The notes under the pieces are model-generated. The model saw only the letters and a list, made by a program, of their open reading frames with translations. It searched no databases and was not told the DNA's origin. 64,000 nucleotides of DNA from the NCBI GenBank assembly GCA_030680575.1, contig JAUXVI010000024.1, positions 1-64,000 on the forward strand, read 5' to 3'. Made by a program: the position numbers and the translations under genes. Source of the stretch: Hylemonella sp. Its GTDB lineage: Bacteria > Pseudomonadota > Gammaproteobacteria > Burkholderiales > Burkholderiaceae_C. Below, one piece after another: positions 8,771 to 19,309 of the stretch (positions are counted from its first letter, which is position 1; each line of letters starts with the position of its first letter).

Positions 8771-9226
8771 ATGAGTGACAAGAACACCGAGCCTGCCGTC
8801 GACAAGGTCGACACCAGCTATCTGGAGGGCCTGGTCGGCTACAACGCGCGCCGCGCCACCCTGGTCATTGCCGAGTCCTTCCTCAAGCACATGGCCGTGC
8901 ACGAGCTGCGTCTGGTCGACTTCTCGGTGCTGTCGCTGATTGCGCACAACCAGGGCATCACCTCGCGCCAGTTGTGCGCCACCCTGAACATCCAGCCGCC
9001 CAATCTGGTGGGCATGGTCAATACGCTGGAAAAACGCGAACTCATCACGCGCCGCCCCCATCCGCACGACGCCCGTGCTGTGGGGCTGCACCTGACACCC
9101 ACCGGGAAGAAGCTGGTGCGTCAGGCCGAACAGACGGTCACCCAGCTGGAAGATGATGCCACCGCGCGCCTGAGTGCCGCCGAGCGCAGAACCCTGATGC
9201 AACTGCTGCGAAAAATCTACGCCTGA
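8771..9226 (+). CDS. MarR-family transcriptional regulator
   Basis: A 151-residue winged-helix regulator. The HTH region spans ITSRQLCATLNIQPPNLVGMV and the wing is RRPHPHDARAVGLHLTP, the typical MarR D-x-R wing. It is the last gene of the aromatic-acid operon. MarR regulators of hydroxycinnamate genes (CouR, FerC and similar) respond to the CoA thioester made by the ligase; by analogy this one may bind the palindrome at 2344-2366 and be released by an aryl-CoA. An upstream ATG at 8764 is followed by an in-frame stop and is not the start. Confidence 0.85.
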   Translation: MSDKNTEPAVDKVDTSYLEGLVGYNARRATLVIAESFLKHMAVHELRLVDFSVLSLIAHNQGITSRQLCATLNIQPPNLVGMVNTLEKRELITRRPHPHDARAVGLHLTPTGKKLVRQAEQTVTQLEDDATARLSAAERRTLMQLLRKIYA

Positions 9227-9289
9227 ACCCAACTTTTTCAGCCGCGTGGCCTGATACTGTTGTATGTCAGCCATCATCAGCTATGAAAC

Positions 9290-9318
9290 TTGTAGCAGGC
9301 AAAAAACTACGCTATAGT
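9290..9318 (+). promoter_or_regulatory. Sigma70-type promoter for the HxlR gene
   Basis: TTGTAG (9290-9295), a 17-bp spacer and TATAGT (9313-9318) form a good vegetative promoter, about 98 bp ahead of the HxlR ATG. Confidence 0.5.
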
Positions 9319-9340
9319 CGGCGCTCGCGTCGGCCATAGC

Positions 9341-9359
9341 TCCGGTCTCTAGAACCGGA
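9341..9359 (+). promoter_or_regulatory. Inverted repeat in the HxlR leader
   Basis: TCCGGT (9341-9346) and ACCGGA (9354-9359) flank a 7-base spacer just downstream of the predicted promoter. It may be a leader hairpin or the binding site of the regulator encoded next. Confidence 0.4.
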
Positions 9360-9415
9360 CCTGGCACAGGGTGACCCGCCCGGCGCCCGATTCACGCTTT
9401 GAGGAGTGCTGTTCA

Positions 9416-9727
9416 ATGAGTTCCAAAGAAAACGCCGCCATCGGTCAGCTGCTTGGCCTGCTCGAGTCCCGCTACGCGATTCGCGTGCTGTGGGCTCTGC
9501 GCGACGGTCATGCCCAGACCTTCCGGCTGCTGCAGGACAGTGTGGGCGGCATCACCCCCAACACATTGAACACCCGTATCAAGGAATTGCGCGAAGCCGG
9601 CCTGCTCAACCACGGCAGCGACGGCTATCTGCTCACCAGCACCGGCCTCGATCTGCTCAAGCGCCTGGGCGACCTGCAGGCGTTCGCCAGCAAATGGGCC
9701 ACCAGCCAGGCGAAAAAAGCCCGCTGA
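9416..9727 (+). CDS. HxlR-type winged-helix transcriptional regulator
   Basis: A 103-residue single-domain protein. The segments SRYAIRVLWALRDG, FRLLQDSVGGITPNTLNTRI and KELREAGLL are the HxlR helix-turn-helix layout, ending in a wing with GYLLTSTGLDLL. No ligand domain is present. I start at ATG 9416, which has GAGGAG about nine bases upstream; a GTG at 9371 would add 15 residues lacking family similarity. Its target is unknown. The inverted repeat in its own leader is a candidate self-regulation site. Confidence 0.75.
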   Translation: MSSKENAAIGQLLGLLESRYAIRVLWALRDGHAQTFRLLQDSVGGITPNTLNTRIKELREAGLLNHGSDGYLLTSTGLDLLKRLGDLQAFASKWATSQAKKAR

Positions 9728-9768
9728 GATCCGGCCCCGCCACCTGGGGCTGCTGGCATAATTTGCGG

Positions 9769-9824
9769 TTTTCTGGATGTTGCGCCTTGTCCATCAGGCG
9801 CCACCAGCTATCAAATCAATAGCA
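9769..9824 (+). repeat. 56-bp palindromic repeat (copy 1), upstream of the FKBP gene
   Basis: The right half contains AGCTATCAAATCAATAGC, a short hairpin, preceded by GCGCCTTGTCC and AGGCGCC. The same plan is found at 32142-32197, 41745-41800, 42491-42547 and 57986-58041. The left half of this copy is more diverged. It ends next to the RBS of the FKBP gene, so it may affect the leader. Confidence 0.6.
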
Positions 9825-9838
9825 AAAAGGACCGCATC

Positions 9839-10192
9839 ATGATCACCACCCCTTCCGGCCTGCAATTCGAAGACACCGTCATCGGCACCGGCGCTGAAGC
9901 CACACGCGGCCAGAACGTCACCGTCCACTACACCGGCTGGCTCTACAGCAATGGTGTGCAAGGTGCCAAGTTCGACTCCAGCAAGGACCGCAACGATCCG
10001 TTCCAGTTCTCCCTTGGCGCCGGCATGGTGATCCGCGGCTGGGACGAGGGCGTGGCCGGCATGAAGATCGGCGGCACCCGTACCCTCATCATCCCGGCCG
10101 AGCTGGGTTATGGCGCTCGTGGCGCCGGCGGCGTGATCCCGCCCAACGCCACCCTCAAGTTCGACGTCGAACTGCTCGGCCTGTCGGGCTGA
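9839..10192 (+). CDS. FKBP-type peptidyl-prolyl cis-trans isomerase
   Basis: A 117-residue minimal FKBP domain with no signal peptide, so cytoplasmic. It carries VTVHYTGWLYSNG, FDSSKDRNDPFQFSLGAGMVI-type active-site segments, the Trp in RGWDEGVAGM, TLIIPAELGYGARG and VIPPNATLKFDVELL. These supply the usual aromatic pocket residues. It speeds proline isomerisation during protein folding and sits just ahead of grpE-dnaK-dnaJ. RBS AAAAGGA is eight bases upstream. The gene is short and complete, with a length typical of bacterial single-domain FKBPs. Confidence 0.92.
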   Translation: MITTPSGLQFEDTVIGTGAEATRGQNVTVHYTGWLYSNGVQGAKFDSSKDRNDPFQFSLGAGMVIRGWDEGVAGMKIGGTRTLIIPAELGYGARGAGGVIPPNATLKFDVELLGLSG

Positions 10193-10248
10193 GCCGGTTC
10201 GGACCGACTCGCGGCGGGGCCCAGCGCCCTGCCATGCTGAGCCACCCT

Positions 10249-10276
10249 CTTGAAACGGTCGCGGCTGTCCCCATCT
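10249..10276 (+). promoter_or_regulatory. Sigma32 heat-shock promoter for grpE
   Basis: CTTGAAA (10249-10255), a 13-bp spacer and CCCCATCT (10269-10276) match the sigma32 consensus almost perfectly. It is 35 bp upstream of the grpE ATG and fits heat induction of the grpE-dnaK-dnaJ locus. Confidence 0.85.
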
Positions 10277-10310
10277 CCGCGCATGAACCCCGTATCCACG
10301 ACTTATTCGC

Positions 10311-10853
10311 ATGTCTGACACCACCCCTACCCCTCCCCAAGCCGGCGAACCCAATGGCGAAGACATCGTCGCTGCCCATGAGGCCGATCTGCTGAGCCAG
10401 GCGCAGGCCGAATTGGCCGAACTCAAGGCCAAAAGCGCCGACCTGGCCGACCAGTTCCTGCGCGCCAAGGCAGAAGCCGAAAATGCCCGCCGCCGCGCCG
10501 AAGACGAAATCTCCAAGAGCCGCAAATTCGCCGTGGAAAGCTTTGCCGACAGCCTGCTGCCCGTGGCCGACAGCCTGGAAGCCGGCCTGGCCATCAAGGA
10601 CGCCACACCGCAGCAGATCCGCGAAGGTGCCGAGGCCACCCTGCGCCAGCTCGTCGCCGCGCTGGAGCGCAACAAGGTGATGGCCATCAACCCGGCCCCC
10701 GGCACCAAGTTCGACCCGCACCAGCACCAGGCCATCAGCGTGGTGCCAGCCGAGCAGGAGGCCAATACCGTGGTGGGCGTGCTGCAAAAGGGTTACCTGA
10801 TCGCCGATCGCGTGCTGCGCCCGGCCCTGGTGACCGTGACCGCCCCCAAATAA
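10311..10853 (+). CDS. grpE: Nucleotide exchange factor GrpE
   Basis: A 180-residue GrpE. The N-terminal third is acidic and low-complexity, followed by a long coiled coil (roughly residues 25-75) containing [20 protein letters not shown] and [13 protein letters not shown], and then the C-terminal beta domain with [22 protein letters not shown] and [11 protein letters not shown]. It releases ADP from DnaK. A near-perfect sigma32 promoter lies just upstream; there is no obvious Shine-Dalgarno motif before the ATG. A second, weaker sigma32-like site follows before dnaK, so dnaK can be made from both transcripts. Confidence 0.96.
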   Translation: MSDTTPTPPQAGEPNGEDIVAAHEADLLSQAQAELAELKAKSADLADQFLRAKAEAENARRRAEDEISKSRKFAVESFADSLLPVADSLEAGLAIKDATPQQIREGAEATLRQLVAALERNKVMAINPAPGTKFDPHQHQAISVVPAEQEANTVVGVLQKGYLIADRVLRPALVTVTAPK

Positions 10854-10866
10854 GACCTGCCGGATA

Positions 10867-10894
10867 CTTGAAATTGCTCAGGTTATCCACACGT
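10867..10894 (+). promoter_or_regulatory. Second, weaker sigma32-like promoter before dnaK
   Basis: CTTGAAA (10867-10873) and a 13-bp spacer are perfect, but the -10 part CCACACGT (10887-10894) fits poorly. It lies in the 81-bp gap between grpE and dnaK, 41 bp ahead of the dnaK ATG. Confidence 0.45.
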
Positions 10895-10934
10895 TACGAA
10901 TATCTGAATTTTTCAAAATACCAGGAGTAGAAAC

Positions 10935-12887
<1,953 letters not shown>

Positions 12888-12912
12888 GGCGCAGACGGTG
12901 TTTCACCCTGCG

Positions 12913-12956
12913 CGCCGCGTCCGGATGATCCGCCAGGATCATCGGCGCGGCGTTTT
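12913..12956 (+). terminator. Hairpin between dnaK and dnaJ
   Basis: Arms CGCCGCG/GGATGATCC and GGATCATC/CGCGGCG pair with a two-base bulge, followed by TTTT. It looks like a partial terminator or attenuator that would lower dnaJ relative to dnaK expression. Confidence 0.6.
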
Positions 12957-12981
12957 GCGTCACTGACTCCTGAGAACCCCA

Positions 12982-14115
12982 ATGGCAAAAAGAGACTTTT
13001 ACGAAATCCTGGGCGTGCCAAAGAATGCGTCCGAGGATGACATCAAGAAGGCCTATCGCAAGCTGGCGATGAAGCACCACCCTGACCGCAATCAGGGGGA
13101 CAGCGCCAAGGTGGCGGAAGAGAAGTTCAAGGAGGCCAAAGAGGCCTACGAGATGCTGTCCGATGCGCAAAAGCGCGCCGCCTACGACCAGTACGGCCAT
13201 GCCGGCGTCGACCCCAACATGCGCGGCGGCCCCGGTGAAGGTTTCTCCGGCGGATTCGCCGAGGCCTTCGGCGACATCTTCGGCGACATGTTCGGCCAGC
13301 AGCGCGGACGCGGTGCCGGCGGACGCCAGGTCTACCGCGGCAGCGACCTGAGCTACGCGATGGAGATCACGCTGGAGGAAGCCGCGCGCGGCAAAGATGC
13401 GCAGATCCGCGTGCCGAGCTGGGACAACTGCAGCACCTGCCATGGCAGCGGTGCCAAGCCCGGTACCCAGGTCAAGACCTGCTCGACCTGCCACGGTTCG
13501 GGCTCGGTGCAGATGCGCCAGGGCTTTTTCAGCGTGCAACAGACCTGCCCGCATTGCCATGGCAGCGGCAAGATCATTCCCGAGCCCTGCACCAGCTGCC
13601 AGGGCCAGGGCCGCATCAAGCGCCAGAAGACGCTGGAAGTGAAGATTCCGGCCGGTATCGACGACGGCATGCGCATTCGCAGCGCCGGCAACGGCGAGCC
13701 CGGCACCAATGGCGGCCCGCCGGGCGATCTCTACATCGAGATCCGCCTGCGCAAGCACGACATCTTCGAGCGCGATGGCGACGACCTGCACTGCGCGGTG
13801 CCGATCAGCATCGTGACCGCGTCACTGGGTGGCGAGATCGAGGTGCCCACGCTGGCCGGCAAGGCAGCGATCGACATCCCGGAAGGCACCCAGACCGGCA
13901 AGCAGTTCCGCCTGCGCGGCAAGGGCATCAAGGGTATCCGCTCAAGCTACCCGGGCGACCTGTACTGCCACATCACGCTGGAGACGCCGGTCAAGCTCAC
14001 CGAGCATCAGCGCAAGCTGCTGCGCGAACTCGACGAGTCGCTCAAGAAAGGCGGCGCCAAGCACTCGCCCAGCGAAGACAGCTGGACCGACCGACTGAAG
14101 AGCTTTTTCAGCTGA
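12982..14115 (+). CDS. dnaJ: Molecular chaperone DnaJ (Hsp40)
   Basis: A 377-residue class I DnaJ. The J domain (residues 1-70) has [15 protein letters not shown] with the essential HPD. A Gly/Phe-rich linker follows, then four zinc-binding CxxCxGxG repeats (CSTCHGSG twice, [16 protein letters not shown]), and a C-terminal substrate-binding region with the usual GDLYIEI and GDLYCHI segments. It delivers clients to DnaK and stimulates ATP hydrolysis. RBS is weak (GAGAACCCC before ATG). A strong rho-independent terminator follows, ending the heat-shock locus. Confidence 0.97.
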   Translation: MAKRDFYEILGVPKNASEDDIKKAYRKLAMKHHPDRNQGDSAKVAEEKFKEAKEAYEMLSDAQKRAAYDQYGHAGVDPNMRGGPGEGFSGGFAEAFGDIFGDMFGQQRGRGAGGRQVYRGSDLSYAMEITLEEAARGKDAQIRVPSWDNCSTCHGSGAKPGTQVKTCSTCHGSGSVQMRQGFFSVQQTCPHCHGSGKIIPEPCTSCQGQGRIKRQKTLEVKIPAGIDDGMRIRSAGNGEPGTNGGPPGDLYIEIRLRKHDIFERDGDDLHCAVPISIVTASLGGEIEVPTLAGKAAIDIPEGTQTGKQFRLRGKGIKGIRSSYPGDLYCHITLETPVKLTEHQRKLLRELDESLKKGGAKHSPSEDSWTDRLKSFFS

Positions 14116-14143
14116 CCGCCCAACGGATCTGCACACCCCATCA

Positions 14144-14176
14144 GCCGCGGAGTTTTGCCAACTCCGCGGCTTTTTT
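14144..14176 (+). terminator. Rho-independent terminator after dnaJ
   Basis: GCCGCGGAGTT (14144-14154) pairs perfectly with AACTCCGCGGC (14160-14170), followed by six T. Confidence 0.92.
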
Positions 14177-14221
14177 CATATCTGACGCGCTAACATGGCA
14201 GCCACAACGGAGTTCTTCTGC

Positions 14222-15586
14222 ATGAGCGTCAACATCACCTTCCTCGGCGGTGCCGATACCGTTACCGGCTCCAAATACCTGGTCCGCCATGACAAACAGA
14301 GCCTGCTGGTGGACTGCGGCCTGTTCCAGGGCTACAAGCAGCTGCGCCTTCGCAACTGGAGCCCGTTGCCCGTGGCACCCAATCAGATCGATGCCGTGGT
14401 CCTGACCCATGCCCACCTCGACCACAGCGGCTACCTGCCGCTGCTGGCACGCGAGGGTTTCGAAGGCCATGTCTACGCCACGCCCGGCACGCGCGATCTG
14501 TGCGCCATCCTGCTGCCCGACAGCGGCCACATCCAGGAAGAAGACGCGGCCTTCGCCAATCGCCACGGTTTCTCCAAGCACACACCAGCGCTGCCGCTGT
14601 ACACGCGCCAGGATGCGCTGAACAGCCTGTCGCTGATCAAGACCACGGACTACGGCCACACCTTCCAGCCCATCCCGGGCTGGCGCGCCACCTTCTCGCG
14701 TGCCGGCCACATCCTGGGCGCGGCCAGCCTGCTGCTCGAAGTGGCAGGCCGACGCATCCTGTTCTCGGGCGATCTCGGCCGCAGCGATGACTTCCTCATG
14801 AACCCGCCCGACCGCGCGCCGGCAGCCGACACGGTGCTGATCGAATCGACCTACGGCGACCGCGAGCACCCCGAAGAAGACGTGCTGGCCGAACTGGGGC
14901 CTGCCCTGCACCGCGTCGCCGCGCGCGGCGGCGTGGCCGTGCTGCCGGTGTTTGCCGTCGGCCGGGCACAGGCCATCCTGCATGCGATTGCCGAACTGAA
15001 GGCACGGGGCGACATCCCCACTTCGCTGCCGGTGTTCCTGGACAGCCCGATGGCCATCCACAGCACGCATCTGGTCGAACACTACCCGCATGAACACCGG
15101 CTGACCAACAAGCAGGTGCGCGCCCTGACCCACTGCGCCACCATGGTGAACACACCCGACGAGTCCAAGGCCCTGGGGCGCCGCCACGGCCCGATGGTGA
15201 TCCTGGCGGCCAGCGGCATGGCCACCGGCGGCCGTGTGCTGCACCACCTGGCGCTGCATGCCGGCAACCACCGCAACATGATCATCCTCACCGGCTTCCA
15301 GGCCCCCGGCACCCGCGGCGCCACTCTGTCCAGCGGCGCCAAGTCGGTCCGTATCCACGGGCAGGATGTCAGCGTCAACGCTGAGGTGGTGCAGTTGCAG
15401 TCGGCCTCAGCCCATGCCGATGCCAGCCAGTTGATGGACTGGCTGCGCACCATGCCGGAGCGACCGGATCAGGTCTACATCGTGCACGGTGAAATGGGCC
15501 CCTCCGATGAACTTCGCAAGCGCATCAAGCATGAACTGGGCTGGCGTGCCATGGTGCCGGAGCACGGCGCCACCTGGCCGACTTGA
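14222..15586 (+). CDS. MBL-fold / beta-CASP metallo-hydrolase (RNA-processing type)
   Basis: A 454-residue two-domain enzyme. The metallo-beta-lactamase core shows FLGGADTVTGSKYLV, the zinc motif THAHLDHSG, GHILGAASLL and LFSGDLGR. The inserted beta-CASP domain has IESTYGDREH, VLPVFAVGRAQ and VFLDSPMA, and the C-terminal end shows ASGMATGGRVLHHL, LSSASAHAD-like SASAHADAS and the last His in YIVHGE. This set matches the CPSF73/YsaH-like exonuclease group, whose members cut or trim RNA; RNA as substrate is family knowledge, not shown here. ATG 14222 has CGGAG nine bases upstream; an earlier in-frame ATG at 14195 overlaps the region just after the dnaJ terminator and is less likely. Confidence 0.85.
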   Translation: MSVNITFLGGADTVTGSKYLVRHDKQSLLVDCGLFQGYKQLRLRNWSPLPVAPNQIDAVVLTHAHLDHSGYLPLLAREGFEGHVYATPGTRDLCAILLPDSGHIQEEDAAFANRHGFSKHTPALPLYTRQDALNSLSLIKTTDYGHTFQPIPGWRATFSRAGHILGAASLLLEVAGRRILFSGDLGRSDDFLMNPPDRAPAADTVLIESTYGDREHPEEDVLAELGPALHRVAARGGVAVLPVFAVGRAQAILHAIAELKARGDIPTSLPVFLDSPMAIHSTHLVEHYPHEHRLTNKQVRALTHCATMVNTPDESKALGRRHGPMVILAASGMATGGRVLHHLALHAGNHRNMIILTGFQAPGTRGATLSSGAKSVRIHGQDVSVNAEVVQLQSASAHADASQLMDWLRTMPERPDQVYIVHGEMGPSDELRKRIKHELGWRAMVPEHGATWPT

Positions 15587-15670
15587 TGTCAATTGGAGGC
15601 CATTGGCATCGACTGGCGCCAGTTACGGCCAGTTACGCCAGATGGCCGTAATCGATCACAATGCAAAGCC

Positions 15671-16342
15671 ATGACGCTCAAGCTGTTCCACATCACCGAG
15701 TTCGCAGAATCAGCCTATCTCTCGCCGGAAACTCAAAGGGAGGCGATTCATCCTGTCACGGTCCTCAGTCTGGCCAGTCTCTGGCTGACACTCGCCTGCA
15801 ACGTCCCGTTGTGGCGGGAACTCTCCCACCTGCCACTGGAAAGTGCCCAACGCTGGTGGCTGGGGCTGCGCCTGGCGCTGCTTCTGGGCTTCGCGCTCAC
15901 CGCCCTGCTGAGCCTGCTGTGCTGGCGCAGGACCTTCAAGCCCGCAATCCTGCTGTTGCTGTTGCTGGCGGGGCTCAACCTGCCGCTGATGCTGGAGCAG
16001 GCCAGCTTCCTCGACCTCAGGGCAGGCCCGTCGAGCTGGGGCATGCAACTGCGTCACGCATTCAGCTGGCAGTCGGCGGGATGGTTCCTGGCCTTGGGCC
16101 TGTTACCCGCACTCTGGCTCTGGCGTCTGCCGATTAGGCGCGTTCCCCTGCTGGCCAATCTGCGGCAGAACATGGCCCTGTTGGCGCTGTCCTGCGTCTT
16201 GCTGGCGGGCACGTGGTGGTTCAGTGCGCCAGACGTCACGGCACTGATGAGCAGCCAACCTCAGCTGGCCCGGCTGCTCAACCCCATCAGCTCCTTCCAA
16301 GCTCAGGCGCCAGAACTGCTGGGCCAACTCGTCCCACGCTGA
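15671..16342 (+). pseudogene. Truncated EptA-like membrane protein (N-terminal domain only)
   Basis: A 223-residue protein with about five hydrophobic segments. Its order (short N terminus, TVLSLASLWLTLACNVPLWREL, three more membrane segments, then GLLPALWLWRLPIRR and ARLLNPISSFQA) matches the N-terminal DUF1705 membrane domain of lipid A phosphoethanolamine transferases (EptA). The whole catalytic sulfatase-like domain that normally follows is absent: the frame stops at 16342 and no trace is seen in the next gene. It is either a decayed eptA or a small membrane protein kept for another reason. It starts at ATG 15671 and directly abuts a 20-bp tandem duplication. Confidence 0.55.
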
Positions 16343-16349
16343 ACGGCGC

Positions 16350-16389
16350 CAGCATCGCGCTGGCCTGGCCAGCATCGCGCTGGCCTGGC
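16350..16389. repeat. Two perfect tandem copies of a 20-bp unit
   Basis: The 20-bp unit CAGCATCGCGCTGGCCTGGC occurs at 16350-16369 and again at 16370-16389, between the EptA-like remnant and the stop of the nitronate monooxygenase gene. It may mark a small slippage or recombination event. Confidence 0.85.
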
Positions 16390-16390
16390 A

Positions 16391-17359
16391 TCACACCGCG
16401 TAAGGCAACGCCAGCAAACGCTCGCGCGCGGCGCGGTATTCGCGCCGCAACTGGGCCACGAAGTCGGCCGTGCTCTGGATCTTGTTGATGGCGCCGATAC
16501 CCTGGCCACAGCCCCAGATGTCTTTCCAGGCCTTCTTGGCATCACCGCCGAAATTCATCTTGCTCGGATCGCTCTCGGGCAGGTTGTCCGGGTCCAGCCC
16601 GGCGGCACGGATGCTGGGCGCCAGGTAGTTGCCGTGCACGCCGGTGAACAGGTTGCTGTAGACGATGTCATCGGAATCGCCATCGACGATGGCCTGCTTG
16701 TAGGCTTCGGCCGCACGCGCCTCTTCGGTGGCGATGAAGGCCGAGCCCATGTAGGCGAAGTCCGCCCCCATGGCCTGTGCCGCCAGCACGCCACCACCGC
16801 TGGCAATCGAGCCACTCAGCGCCAGCGGGCCATCGAACCACTGACGAATTTCCTGCACCAGGGCGAAGGGGCTCTTCACGCCCGCATGGCCGCCGGCCCC
16901 GGCCGCCACCGCGATCAATCCGTCAGCGCCCTTCTCGATCGCCTTGTGGGCAAACTTGTTGTTGATGATGTCGTGCATCACCACCGCGCCATAACTGTGC
17001 GCCGCCTGGTTGATTTCCTCGCGTGCCCCCAGCGAGGTGATGATCACCGGTACCTTGTACTTCACGCACAGCGCCATGTCGTGCTCCAGTCGGTCGTTCG
17101 ACTTGTGCACGATCTGGTTGATGGCAAAGGGAGCAGCCGGGCGGTCGGGGTTGGCCTGGTTGTGTGCGGCCAGCGCCTCGGTGATCTCGGCCAGCCACTC
17201 ATCGAGCTGGGAAGCCGGGCGCGCGTTGAGCGCCGGCATGGAGCCCACCACGCCGGCGATGCACTGGGCAATGACCAGCTTCGGGTTGCTGATGATGAAC
17301 AGTGGCGAACCAATGATGGGCAGTGGCAGGTTCTGCAGCGTCGAAGGGAGCTTGGACAT
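16391..17359 (-). CDS. Nitronate monooxygenase (2-nitropropane dioxygenase family)
   Basis: A 322-residue FMN-dependent TIM barrel. It begins with the family segment LPIIGSPLFIIS, followed by VVGSMPALNARP, the glycine-rich phosphate-binding AAGAGGHAG and SGSIASGGGVLAAQAMGADFAYMGSAFIAT. Enzymes of this family oxidise toxic propionate-3-nitronate and alkyl nitronates; many homologues have unproven substrates. GGAGA lies five bases before the ATG. It is followed (upstream on the minus strand) by the acyl-CoA dehydrogenase at 17451; the 91-bp gap contains a possible promoter, so it may be transcribed on its own. Confidence 0.88.
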   Translation of the reverse strand: MSKLPSTLQNLPLPIIGSPLFIISNPKLVIAQCIAGVVGSMPALNARPASQLDEWLAEITEALAAHNQANPDRPAAPFAINQIVHKSNDRLEHDMALCVKYKVPVIITSLGAREEINQAAHSYGAVVMHDIINNKFAHKAIEKGADGLIAVAAGAGGHAGVKSPFALVQEIRQWFDGPLALSGSIASGGGVLAAQAMGADFAYMGSAFIATEEARAAEAYKQAIVDGDSDDIVYSNLFTGVHGNYLAPSIRAAGLDPDNLPESDPSKMNFGGDAKKAWKDIWGCGQGIGAINKIQSTADFVAQLRREYRAARERLLALPYAV

Positions 17360-17411
17360 CTTGTCTCCAGTAATTGACTGAATAATATTAATGAAAAACG
17401 GCTGCAGCCCT

Positions 17412-17417
17412 TGTCAA
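17412..17417 (-). promoter_or_regulatory. Possible -35 element for nitronate monooxygenase
   Basis: On the minus strand a perfect TTGACA is followed, about 18 bp later, by the AT-rich CATTAATATTATT. The -35 is exact but the -10 is poorly defined. Confidence 0.35.
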
Positions 17418-17450
17418 TCGGGCGACATCCGCTATTCTTTTTATAGTGAT

Positions 17451-19235
17451 TTAGAAAGCATCCAGCGCCAGCGCCGTCACGCTGGCGGCACCGTCCACGA
17501 TGCTGTCGCGCACGCCCGCTGCCTTGCTCAACATATGGTCGGCATAGAAGCGCGCCACCGTGATCTTGGCCTGCATGAAGGCAGCGTCTTCGCCCTTCGC
17601 CAGTTCCTGCTGCGCCACCAGCAAGGCGCGCGCCAGTTGCCAGCCAGCCATCAGGTTGCCGGCCAGCATCAGGTAGGGCACGCTGCCGGCATAGACGTCG
17701 TTCGGATTGCTTTGGCCAGCCATGAAGTCGACCACATCGATGAACGCCAGGCGGGCCGCCGTCAAGCGCTTGGCCACGGCCAGTGCATCGGCACTGCCCT
17801 GCTTCTTCAACTCGGCCTCGGTGGCCTCGATCTGTTTGGCGATGGCCTTGGCGGTCTGGCCGCCGTCGCGCGCTGTCTTGCGCCCCACCAGATCGTTCGC
17901 CTGGATGGCGGTGGTGCCCTCATAAATGGTCAGTATCTTGGCATCGCGGTAGTACTGGGCCGCGCCGGTTTCCTCGATGAAACCCATGCCACCGTGCACC
18001 TGCACACCCAGCGACGTGACTTCCAGGCTCATCTCGGTGCTGTAGCCCTTGACCAGCGGCACCATGAATTCGTAGAAAGCCTGGTTCTGCTTGCGCACCT
18101 CGGCATCCGGGTGGTGGTGTGCGGCGTCATAGGCCGCCGCGGCGACGGACGCCATGGCACGGCAGCCCTCGGTGTAGGCGCGCATAGTCATCAGCATGCG
18201 GCGCACGTCCGGGTGATGAATGATGGGCGCGCTGGCCTTGATGGAGCCATCCACCGGGCGGCTCTGAACGCGGTCGCGTGCGTAGGCCACGGCCTTCTGG
18301 TAGGCGCGCTCGGCAATCGCAATGCCCTGCATGCCCACGGCGTAGCGTGCCGCGTTCATCATGATGAACATGTACTCGAGACCGCGGTTTTCCTGGCCCA
18401 CCAGGTAACCGACGGCACCGCCGTGGTCGCCATACTGCAGCACGGCAGTCGGGCTGGCCTTGATACCCATCTTGTGCTCGATGCTGACGCAATGCACGTC
18501 GTTGCGCGCACCCAGACTGCCGTCCTTGTTCACCAGGAACTTCGGCACCACGAACAGGCTGATGCCCTTGACGCCGTCCGGCGCACCCGTCACACGCGCC
18601 AACACCAGATGCACGATGTTGTCGGCCATGTCGTGCTCACCGTAGGTGATGAAGATCTTGGTGCCGAACACCTTGTAGCTGCCGTCGGGTTGCGGCTCGG
18701 CACGGCTGCGCACCAGCGCCAGGTCGGAGCCGGCCTGGGGTTCGGTCAGGTTCATGGTGCCGGTCCACTCGCCGCTGACCAGTTTTTCCAGGTAAGTGGC
18801 CTTGAGCTCGTCGGAGCCGGCCGTCAGCAGTGCCTCGATGGCACCGTCGGTCAACAGCGGACAGAGCGCAAAGCTCATGTTGGCGCTGTTGCACATCTCG
18901 ATGCAGGCGGCACCGATGGTCTTGGGCAGGCCCTGGCCGCCAAAATCCGTCGGGTGCTGCAGGCCTTGCCAGCCGCCTTCAGCAAACTGATGAAACGCTT
19001 CCTTGAAACCCGGCGTGGTCGTGACCTGGCCGTCTTTCCAACTGGAGGGATTCTTGTCACCGTCCCAGTTGAGCGGGCTCAGGACCTGCTCGTTGAACTT
19101 GGCGGCCTCTTCCAGCACGGCCTGGGCCGTGTCGAACCCGGCATCCTTGAATGCAGGAATACGAGCGATCTCGTCAATCTGGGCGAGGTGCTTGATGTTG
19201 AACAGCATGTCCTTGACAGGCGCGACATAGCTCAT
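17451..19235 (-). CDS. Acyl-CoA dehydrogenase, long form (DmdC-like)
   Basis: A 594-residue acyl-CoA dehydrogenase of the long type with a C-terminal extension. It opens [18 protein letters not shown], typical of the DmdC/FadE-like group, then shows [52 protein letters not shown] and [13 protein letters not shown]. It should oxidise an acyl-CoA and pass electrons to EtfAB, encoded just upstream. I start at ATG 19235 because GGAGA lies seven bases upstream; TTG 19247 would include that RBS. A terminator between this gene and etfA suggests at least partly separate transcription. Confidence 0.9.
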   Translation of the reverse strand: MSYVAPVKDMLFNIKHLAQIDEIARIPAFKDAGFDTAQAVLEEAAKFNEQVLSPLNWDGDKNPSSWKDGQVTTTPGFKEAFHQFAEGGWQGLQHPTDFGGQGLPKTIGAACIEMCNSANMSFALCPLLTDGAIEALLTAGSDELKATYLEKLVSGEWTGTMNLTEPQAGSDLALVRSRAEPQPDGSYKVFGTKIFITYGEHDMADNIVHLVLARVTGAPDGVKGISLFVVPKFLVNKDGSLGARNDVHCVSIEHKMGIKASPTAVLQYGDHGGAVGYLVGQENRGLEYMFIMMNAARYAVGMQGIAIAERAYQKAVAYARDRVQSRPVDGSIKASAPIIHHPDVRRMLMTMRAYTEGCRAMASVAAAAYDAAHHHPDAEVRKQNQAFYEFMVPLVKGYSTEMSLEVTSLGVQVHGGMGFIEETGAAQYYRDAKILTIYEGTTAIQANDLVGRKTARDGGQTAKAIAKQIEATEAELKKQGSADALAVAKRLTAARLAFIDVVDFMAGQSNPNDVYAGSVPYLMLAGNLMAGWQLARALLVAQQELAKGEDAAFMQAKITVARFYADHMLSKAAGVRDSIVDGAASVTALALDAF

Positions 19236-19269
19236 GGTGGTCTCCAACCAAATTCAGAAACAAAAAGTC

Positions 19270-19300
19270 AAAAAAAAGGCACCGCACGCGATGCCTTTTT
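19270..19300 (-). terminator. Rho-independent terminator after etfA
   Basis: On the minus strand AAAAAGGCA and TGCCTTTTT pair around a GC-rich loop, ending in a T-run at 19277-19270. It sits between the etfA stop and the acyl-CoA dehydrogenase start. Confidence 0.8.
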
Positions 19301-19309
19301 GTCCGGCAC

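Noticed and set aside
13430-13620. Regular repeats in dnaJ as a possible CRISPR-like array
   Set aside because: They encode the four CxxCxGxG zinc motifs of DnaJ and are coding, not spacer-repeat units.
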